Source: Arthrobacter sp. MYb23 (lineage in GTDB: Bacteria; Actinomycetota; Actinomycetes; Actinomycetales; Micrococcaceae). Taken from it: 64,000 nt of DNA. The notes under the pieces were generated by a model that saw only the letters and a program-made list of their open reading frames with translations, was not told where the DNA came from and ran no database searches. Both the position numbers and the translations under genes were made by a program. Location: positions 1 through 64,000 of the forward strand of contig NZ_PCPR01000023.1 of the NCBI RefSeq assembly GCF_002979775.1. The letters are read 5' to 3'. Numbering within the stretch: position 1 is the stretch's first letter; every line of letters starts with the position of its first letter. Below are positions 57,981-64,000 of the stretch, one piece after another.

Positions 57981-60269
57981 ATGGTGACTCGCAAGAACCC
58001 ACTATTCGACACTGCCACCACCCTCGGAAAGATTCTAGGCTTCCTTGGTGTGAGCGCGATTTGTGGCGTCCTGGTGGCGGGCCTTTTGGTCCCCGCAGCC
58101 GCCGTTTCGGGCAGTGCCGCCAGTGGTTCAATTCAATTCTTTGACACTCTGCCGGCGGAACTTCAGGTGGATCCGCCCGCACAGAACACCACGATCTTGG
58201 CGAAGGACGGTTCGCCGATCGCCTCGATCTACGCGGAGAACCGGACCAAGGTTCCGCTGGATCAAATGAGCCCGTTCATCAAGGACGCTGTCATCGCTAT
58301 CGAGGACAGCCGTTTTTATGAGCACGGCGGCATTGACACCACCGGCATCATGCGAGCCATCGTCAGCACCGCCCGCGGCAACAAGCAGGGCGCGTCCACC
58401 ATTACGCAGCAGTACGTGAACAACGTCATCAACGAATCCCTCGTTGCTGCGAACCGCGCAAACGACGTCAAGCTCAACGGTGGCGACAAGGGCGTCGGGG
58501 ACAAGCTCCGGGAGATGAAGCTTGCCATCGCGCTGGAGAAGAAGTTCTCCAAGGAGCAGATCCTTGAGGGTTACCTCAACATTGTCTTCTTCAACCGTGA
58601 CGCCTACGGCATTGAAGCCGCCTCCAAGTTCTTCTTCAGCACAACGGCCAAGGACCTGACGCTTCCGCAGGCAGCCCTCCTCGCCGGCCTGGTGAACAGC
58701 CCGTCGGCTTTCGATCCGATCGCCAACCCTGACAGCTCCAAGGTGCGACGCGACCTGGTGCTCGCCTCCATGGTTAATCAGGGCAAGATCACGCAGGCAC
58801 AGTACGACGAAGCTGTTGCCACTCCGGTCACCACGCAGGTCACCCCGGCACGCCAGGGCTGCGCTTACGCCACCATGGCGCCGTACTTCTGTGACTATGT
58901 GCTCCATCTCCTCTTGAACAACCCTGCTTATGGTGACACCGCGGATGATCGCGAAAAGCGGGTCATGCGTGGCGGCCTCACCATCCAGACCACCCTTGAT
59001 CCAACCGCCCAAAACGTTGCACAGCAGCAGGTGGACGCGACGGCGGGTGCCAACCCGGACAAGTGGGGCGCCTCGATAGTCTCCGTCCAGCCGGGCACAG
59101 GCCAGATCGTGAGCATGGCCCAGAACACCGTCTGGCTGCCTCAAGAGGGCAAGTTCGATCAGACGCAGAACTTCAACGTGGATGTCCTGGATAAGGACGG
59201 CAATGACCTCAATGGCATTGGCGGGTTCCAGCCCGGTTCAACCATGAAGCCCTTCACGTTCGCCCAGTGGCTGAACGAGGGTAAGTCGATGGAGACAACC
59301 ATCAACGCTTCGGTTCGCAAATACAAACAGAACTTCCCTTGGAAAAACACCTGTCCAACACCGACAGACGGTTTCTATGATGCGAACGTGCCGGGCAGCT
59401 TCGATCTTCAAAATGCCAGCCCGGAGTACTACCGGAACATGACGGTCCTCTGGGGCCTTAAGAACTCCATCAACACGGCCACGTTCGCGTCGGCAGCCCA
59501 GGTAGACCTTTGCGGAATCCAGCAAATTGTGGATGCCACCGGAATCCACGGCGGACTTCCTGCCCGTGATGACACGGGTAAGATTACGGATCCGAACCCG
59601 CAGGTTCAGATGACCCGTTTGTCAAACCTGATTGGCGCAACGCAGACCGCGCCTCTGACCATGGCAGCGTCCTTTGCAACGTTCGCCGCTGACGGGAAGT
59701 ACTGCGAGCCGATCGCCATTACGTCCGTCAAGGACCAGTCCGGCGCGGAACTGCCTGCGCAGTCGTCCAGCTGTAAAGATGCCGTAAAGCCAGAGGTTGC
59801 TCGAGGCGTCGCCTATGCCATGGGCAAGGTGCTGGACGAAGGTTCAGGATCCCTCATACGTCCGGCACTCAATTCCAAGAACTTCCCGGTGGCGGCCAAG
59901 ACCGGTACCAACGACTCCAACGGTTCCACCTGGGTTGTCGGTTACACCACGGGTTTGGCTACAGCCTCCTGGTTCGGCGACCCCCTAGGCGACCAACTCC
60001 GTCCGGGTCGTAACCTAACCATCAACGGTAAGTCCTACGATGCCATCGACGGTTACATGATTGCCGGTCCGCAGTTCACCAACTACATGTTGGCGGTAGC
60101 TCCGGCCTATGGAACCAACCCGTTCCAGGCACCGCCGTCCAACCTGACGGGACTTCCCACTCCGCAGCGCAACAACACGCCGTCCAATAACCCCCCGGCC
60201 AATCCGGCACCGTCCAACGGAAACGGCAACAGCGGGAACGGTAATAACGGCAACGGTAATAAGAACTGA
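57981..60269 (+). CDS. Class A penicillin-binding protein (bifunctional transglycosylase/transpeptidase)
   Basis: 762 residues. One N-terminal membrane helix (about 18-45), then a GT51 transglycosylase with catalytic E108 in EDSRFYEHGG and STITQQYVNN, then a transpeptidase with SxxK at S420-K423 (GSTMKP), SxN (NSIN) and KTG (AAKTGTN). It polymerises and crosslinks peptidoglycan outside the membrane. The last 40 residues are an Asn/Pro/Gly-rich tail. ATG at 57981; the frame stays open far upstream, but that stretch is antisense to ridA. The phosphoesterase follows two bases later. Confidence 0.94.
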   Translation: MVTRKNPLFDTATTLGKILGFLGVSAICGVLVAGLLVPAAAVSGSAASGSIQFFDTLPAELQVDPPAQNTTILAKDGSPIASIYAENRTKVPLDQMSPFIKDAVIAIEDSRFYEHGGIDTTGIMRAIVSTARGNKQGASTITQQYVNNVINESLVAANRANDVKLNGGDKGVGDKLREMKLAIALEKKFSKEQILEGYLNIVFFNRDAYGIEAASKFFFSTTAKDLTLPQAALLAGLVNSPSAFDPIANPDSSKVRRDLVLASMVNQGKITQAQYDEAVATPVTTQVTPARQGCAYATMAPYFCDYVLHLLLNNPAYGDTADDREKRVMRGGLTIQTTLDPTAQNVAQQQVDATAGANPDKWGASIVSVQPGTGQIVSMAQNTVWLPQEGKFDQTQNFNVDVLDKDGNDLNGIGGFQPGSTMKPFTFAQWLNEGKSMETTINASVRKYKQNFPWKNTCPTPTDGFYDANVPGSFDLQNASPEYYRNMTVLWGLKNSINTATFASAAQVDLCGIQQIVDATGIHGGLPARDDTGKITDPNPQVQMTRLSNLIGATQTAPLTMAASFATFAADGKYCEPIAITSVKDQSGAELPAQSSSCKDAVKPEVARGVAYAMGKVLDEGSGSLIRPALNSKNFPVAAKTGTNDSNGSTWVVGYTTGLATASWFGDPLGDQLRPGRNLTINGKSYDAIDGYMIAGPQFTNYMLAVAPAYGTNPFQAPPSNLTGLPTPQRNNTPSNNPPANPAPSNGNGNSGNGNNGNGNKN

Positions 60270-60271
60270 CC

Positions 60272-61219
60272 ATGACGTTTAGAGATTCATTGGCAAACCG
60301 CGTCCGCACCGTCGGGCGCGGTTTCGCCGTCACTGCTGCCGTCGGAACAGCAGCAGGCACAGCCGCGGCAGCTTACGGTTGGTGGGAGAAGGACCAGTTC
60401 GAGGTCCGTCACGAAATCCTGCCCATTCTTCCGGTGGGCACCAAACCGCTCCGCGTCCTGCACCTGAGCGATATCCACTTCGTCCCGGGCCAGGACAAGA
60501 AGACCCAGTGGCTGCAATCGCTGGCAGATCTGAAGCCCGACCTCGTGGTCAACACGGGTGACAACCTGAGCCACGCCAAGGCCATCGATCCCCTGATCCA
60601 GGCGCTTCGGCCGCTCCTGGAGTTCCCGGGGGTTTTCGTTCCGGGTTCCAACGATTACTACGGCCCGCGGATCAAGAATCCGGCGGGGTATTTCCGTGGT
60701 CCATCCAAGCCCAAGACCGAACCCATTCAGCTCGACTGGCCCAAGCTCCGCTCGGCGTTCGGCATGGGCGGCTGGATCGACCTCACCAATCGTGCGCAGT
60801 CAGTGGTGCTGAACGGGCTGCGGTTCGATTTTTCGGGAGTTGATGATCCGCACCTGGGCCGTGAACGTTATGCCGGTTGGCCCCGAGGTACGGTCAATCA
60901 GGACGCCCGCCCGCACCTGAAGGTGGCCGTCATTCACGCCCCGTACCAGCGCGTGCTGGACCACTTCACTGAGGCCGGAGCGGACCTGATCCTCGCCGGC
61001 CACACGCACGGTGGCCAAATTTGCATCCCCGGCTACGGTGCCCTGGTGGCAAACTGCGATCTCCCCAATTGGCGTGCCAAGGGCCTTCACGACTGGGAAA
61101 GTGATAGCTTCACGACGCCGGTCAATGTCTCAGGCGGCATCGGCACCTCGCGCTTCGCGCCGGTCCGCATCGCGTGCCGCCCGGAAGCAGTCCTGCTGAC
61201 GCTCACGCCGCGCAGCTGA
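60272..61219 (+). CDS. Membrane-anchored metallophosphoesterase
   Basis: 315 residues. An N-terminal hydrophobic helix (GFAVTAAVGTAAGTAAAAYGW) is followed by a calcineurin-like phosphoesterase: LSDIHF, NTGDN, PGSNDYYG (in place of GNHD), VIHAP and LAGHTHGGQI. The full di-metal site is present. YkuE/LpxH-like relatives cleave UDP-sugar lipids or phosphodiesters; the substrate is unknown. It begins two bases after the PBP gene, so a cell-wall-linked role is likely. Confidence 0.9.
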   Translation: MTFRDSLANRVRTVGRGFAVTAAVGTAAGTAAAAYGWWEKDQFEVRHEILPILPVGTKPLRVLHLSDIHFVPGQDKKTQWLQSLADLKPDLVVNTGDNLSHAKAIDPLIQALRPLLEFPGVFVPGSNDYYGPRIKNPAGYFRGPSKPKTEPIQLDWPKLRSAFGMGGWIDLTNRAQSVVLNGLRFDFSGVDDPHLGRERYAGWPRGTVNQDARPHLKVAVIHAPYQRVLDHFTEAGADLILAGHTHGGQICIPGYGALVANCDLPNWRAKGLHDWESDSFTTPVNVSGGIGTSRFAPVRIACRPEAVLLTLTPRS

Positions 61220-61283
61220 AGTCCTGGGGATCATTACGATTCTCAATAACTGGGTCAAACATTTCACCAACGTTGCGTGGTCC

Positions 61284-61299
61284 TGTGAAACGAATCACG
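61284..61299. promoter_or_regulatory. CRP/GlxR-type site upstream of the ABC exporter
   Basis: TGTGAAACGAATCACG matches TGTGA-N6-TCACA at nine of ten positions, 73 bases before the exporter start. A -10-like TAGGGT follows at 61308-61313. The proximity suggests activator or roadblock action. Confidence 0.45.
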
Positions 61300-61371
61300 C
61301 CATGGCATAGGGTAGTTGCTACGGGAAACTACCTCCGCACCATCTGAAGATCCAGCTGTTGAGAAGCGGGC

Positions 61372-63171
61372 ATGTCCAAGCAAACGTCTTTCTTTACCTC
61401 CGTCGGCCGCCTGTACCCCCATGTGCGGCCCATCCTCCCCCGACTATTCATGGGTCTGACCTGCGCCCTTTTGGCCAGCATCGTCGCACTGACCATTCCG
61501 CAGGTGCTGCGGGTCCTGGTCAACAACTCCCTGCAGCCCGGCGGTTCCACGGACGCCGTCTGGATTGCCGCCGTCGTAATTCTTGGTTTGGGCATTGCTG
61601 AAGCCGGGTTGGTGGCCTTGCGCCGGCAGTTCGTCATCAATCCCGCCACCACAGTGGAAACCCGGATGCGCGTCACACTGTACGGCCATCTGCAGCAGCT
61701 CACCGTGGCGTTCCACGACCGCTGGGGTTCCGGTCAGTTGCTCTCGCGCGCCATGACGGACCTGAGTTTCCTGCGCCGCTGGATGGCGTTCGGCGCGATC
61801 ATGTTGGTGGTCACAACGCTGACGGTGATCATCGGCGTCGGCGTGATGTTCTCCATGAGCTGGCAGCTGGCCCTGATCTTCCTGGCAGCGGCCGTGCCGA
61901 TCATGATCAACTCCTTCCGCTTCCGCCGCCGCTTCAGCTTGGTCACCCGCCTCAGCCAGGACCAGGCCGGCGATCTCGCCACCACCGTGGAGGAATCCGT
62001 CCACGGCATCCGCGTCCTGAAGGCTTTCGGCCGAAGCCGCGAAGCGCTGGAAAACTTCAACGGCCAAGCAGAGGAACTCCGCCAAACGGAGATCGCCAAG
62101 GCCAAGCAGCAAGCCGGGTTCACACTGGTGGTGACGCTGCTGCCGGAGCTGGCCCTGGGCGTCGGGCTGGTGGTGGGCATCATGCTCGCCGCGAGCGGAC
62201 AACTCAGCATCGGCGCTTTGGTGGCGTTCTTCGCAACAGCCGCCGTGGTGGCCACGCCAGTGGAATTCTCGGGCATGCTCCTGGCCATGGCGCTGACCGC
62301 CAAGACCGCCTTGGACCGTCACTTCGAGGTCATGGACACGGAAAACACCATTACCTCCCCGGACAAGGCCACGGTTCCGGAAATCGTGAAGGGCGCCTTG
62401 CGCTTTGAGCATGCAGGATTCGGGTTCGACGACGGCGGTACCCTCCTGCACGACGTCACCCTGGACATCCGCCCCGGCGAGACCATGGCCCTGGTGGGCA
62501 TCACAGGCAGCGGCAAGAGCGCGCTGCTCCAGCTGGTCCCCCGCCTGTATGACGTCACCGAGGGCGCCGTGACCATTGATGGCGTTGATGTCCGCGACTA
62601 TGAAATCGATGAACTCCGCAAGATCGTCGCCGTGGCGTTCGAGGACACCACGCTGTTTTCCAGCTCAGTCCGGGACAACGTCCTCCTCGGAGCCCCCGAT
62701 CCCACGGATGCTGCCCTTGACGAGGCTTTGGACGTGGCCCAGGCACAGTTCGCTTATTCGTTGCCTGAGGGCGTGGACACCCTGATCGGCGAAGAGGGGT
62801 TGAGCCTGTCCGGCGGCCAGCGGCAACGCATCGCCCTGGCCCGAGCCATCGCCGCGAAGCCCAAGGTGCTGGTTCTGGACGATCCTCTCTCTGCCCTGGA
62901 TGTGAATACCGAGGAACGCGTGGAGGCCCGCTTGCGGGAAGTCCTTCGTGAGACCACCACCCTGATCGTCGCGCACCGGCCCTCCACTGTGGCCTTGGCG
63001 GACCGGGTGGCGTTGCTCGAAAACGGGACCATCACCGCCGTCGGGACCCATGCGGAACTGCTGGCTGAGAACGATCATTACCGCTACGTCATCGCCAGCC
63101 TGGACGCGGGTCCAAAGGACCTGGACACCGAGCTGGACGAGCTCGAAGAAGCAGAGGAGGCCCGCCGGTGA
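61372..63171 (+). CDS. Heterodimeric ABC exporter, subunit with degenerate catalytic site
   Basis: 599 residues: six-helix exporter membrane domain (about 20-310) and an ATPase domain with Walker A ITGSGKS, Q-loop VAFEDTTLFSSS, signature LSLSGGQRQR, Walker B VLVLDDPLSALD and H-loop VAHRPS. The residue after the Walker B Asp is Asp instead of catalytic Glu, as in the degenerate half of heterodimeric exporters. An acidic tail ends the protein. The next gene overlaps by four bases (GTGA) and supplies the other half. Substrate unknown; drug or lipid export is typical. Confidence 0.92.
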   Translation: MSKQTSFFTSVGRLYPHVRPILPRLFMGLTCALLASIVALTIPQVLRVLVNNSLQPGGSTDAVWIAAVVILGLGIAEAGLVALRRQFVINPATTVETRMRVTLYGHLQQLTVAFHDRWGSGQLLSRAMTDLSFLRRWMAFGAIMLVVTTLTVIIGVGVMFSMSWQLALIFLAAAVPIMINSFRFRRRFSLVTRLSQDQAGDLATTVEESVHGIRVLKAFGRSREALENFNGQAEELRQTEIAKAKQQAGFTLVVTLLPELALGVGLVVGIMLAASGQLSIGALVAFFATAAVVATPVEFSGMLLAMALTAKTALDRHFEVMDTENTITSPDKATVPEIVKGALRFEHAGFGFDDGGTLLHDVTLDIRPGETMALVGITGSGKSALLQLVPRLYDVTEGAVTIDGVDVRDYEIDELRKIVAVAFEDTTLFSSSVRDNVLLGAPDPTDAALDEALDVAQAQFAYSLPEGVDTLIGEEGLSLSGGQRQRIALARAIAAKPKVLVLDDPLSALDVNTEERVEARLREVLRETTTLIVAHRPSTVALADRVALLENGTITAVGTHAELLAENDHYRYVIASLDAGPKDLDTELDELEEAEEARR

Positions 63172-64000
63172 GTGCCGCAACGTTTGGAACCGCCAACGAG
63201 GACAACACACTCCTCACCAAAGCAGACAGCAAAGCCGTACGACGCCGGTCGCTCACCTTGCTTGCCTCGCTCATCCGTCCGGTGCGGCTGCGTTTCTGGC
63301 TGACGATCGCGATGGTGGTGGTCTCGCAGCTCACCCGGGTTGCCGGGCCCGCGCTGATCGCCTTCGGCATCGACAACGCCCTTCCGGCATTGCAGGCGGG
63401 CGACAACGGGCCCTTGGTGCTGGCTGGTTCGCTGTACCTGGCCGCCGCGATCGCCACGGCTGGGATGACTGCGCTGTACGTGACCTCCACTGCCCGGCTC
63501 AGTCAGGCCATGCTGCTGGATCTGCGTCTGCGGGTTTTCCGGCATACCCAGCGGCTGAGCCTGGAATTCCATGAGAAGTACACCTCGGGCCGCATCATCG
63601 CCCGGCAGACCTCGGACCTGGAAGCACTGCGCGAACTCTTGGATTCCGGCGTGAGCTCCTTGGCATCCGGCATGCTGTTCATGGTTTTCACCGCTTTCAC
63701 CATCTTTGCGCTCGATTGGCGCAGCGGGTTGATTGTCCTGGCAGCCGGCGTCCCCATGTTCTTCCTGGCCCGCTGGTACCAGAAGCACTCCCAGATCGCG
63801 TTCCGTGAATCCCGGGTGGTCTCTGCCCGGTTGATCGTGCACTTCGTGGAGACCATGACCGGTATCCGTGCGGTGAAGGCGTTCCGCAAAGAGCGCGAGA
63901 ATGCCTCCCGGTACGGCGAGCTGGCCGAGGACTACCGCAAGAACACCGTCCGCTCCATCAACTTGAACGGCATCTTCCAGCCCGGCCTGGTGTTGATCGG
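63168..64000 (+). CDS. Heterodimeric ABC exporter, second subunit (cut by window end)
   Basis: 277 residues are visible from a GTG at 63168 that overlaps the previous stop. After about 35 polar residues come exporter membrane helices (LTIAMVVVSQLTRVAGPALIA; LVLAGSLYLAAAIATAGMT) and the intracellular coupling segments FHEKYTSGRIIARQTSD and TGIRAVKAFRKE. The ATPase domain lies beyond the window; it would be expected to carry the competent Walker B Glu. Confidence 0.9.
   Translation, partial: MSAATFGTANEDNTLLTKADSKAVRRRSLTLLASLIRPVRLRFWLTIAMVVVSQLTRVAGPALIAFGIDNALPALQAGDNGPLVLAGSLYLAAAIATAGMTALYVTSTARLSQAMLLDLRLRVFRHTQRLSLEFHEKYTSGRIIARQTSDLEALRELLDSGVSSLASGMLFMVFTAFTIFALDWRSGLIVLAAGVPMFFLARWYQKHSQIAFRESRVVSARLIVHFVETMTGIRAVKAFRKERENASRYGELAEDYRKNTVRSINLNGIFQPGLVLI

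Noticed and set aside
1..64000. tRNA, rRNA, insertion sequences, integrases or attachment sites
   Set aside because: I looked in the intergenic gaps for T-loop motifs, cloverleaf folds, transposase motifs and terminal inverted repeats with target duplications and found none. A tRNAscan-SE and ISfinder run would settle this.

Overview
The window is high-GC, densely coded chromosomal DNA of an actinobacterium. GlxR-type Crp, a MarP-type CvpA/serine protease, a topoisomerase I with a lysine-rich tail, the helicase/Tad 'secretion neighbourhood', frequent GTG/TTG starts and many 1-8 bp gene overlaps all point that way. The overall feel is Micrococcaceae (Arthrobacter/Paenarthrobacter-like); the genus is an inference from recall, not from a search. 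I see no rRNA, tRNA, prophage, transposase or CRISPR array. Gene order looks like a stable chromosome with two sugar-catabolic islands.

Layout. (1) 1-5.7 kb: sugar-acid catabolic operon on the minus strand (enolase-superfamily dehydratase cut by the window edge, KDG dehydratase, extended SDR, Gfo/Idh oxidoreductase) divergent from its LacI-type regulator, with an operator between them. (2) 5.8-7.9 kb: L-lactate module, a FadR-type regulator divergent from lldD over three operator copies. (3) 8-13.6 kb: NADP-glutamate dehydrogenase, ArsR-type regulator, AcuC deacetylase and a Ktr-type K+ uptake pair. (4) 13.7-27.9 kb: housekeeping genes (proC, TIM-barrel isomerase, Ppx/GppA, SseB-like, topA), an HTH regulator coupled to an uncharacterised methyltransferase, two related lipoproteins, trhO, a GNAT and a DEAD-like helicase. 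(5) 28-33.3 kb: seven-gene Tad/Flp-pilus-like operon, most junctions overlapping. (6) 33.4-44.5 kb: family-A polymerase, YegP-like protein, CoA-type Nudix, endonuclease III, a large membrane protein, acetyl-CoA synthetase, a DeoR regulator and an ABC/FtsX transporter. (7) 44.5-52.6 kb: alpha-galactoside locus: LacI and a GH109-like Gfo/Idh protein on the minus strand, divergent from a three-component sugar ABC transporter and a GH36 alpha-galactosidase. (8) 52.7-64 kb: aroQ, marP, glxR, a scar of two decayed genes, a Nudix, ridA, a class A PBP, a phosphoesterase and a heterodimeric ABC exporter cut by the window edge.

The most interesting signals lie between genes. A 32-bp repeat family occurs at three nearby loci in both orientations. 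Two intergenic palindromes (7.9 and 42.2 kb) share edges and centre but differ in the middle of the stem with compensating changes. Several other long 22-24 bp hairpins sit at gene ends. A deletion scar joins the 3' ends of an epoxide hydrolase and a WYL regulator. Four near-consensus CRP/GlxR sites occur in promoter regions, including upstream of glxR itself. I saw no obviously new multi-gene defence or biosynthetic system; the best candidate for unusual enzymology is the GH109-like protein beside the GH36 alpha-galactosidase.
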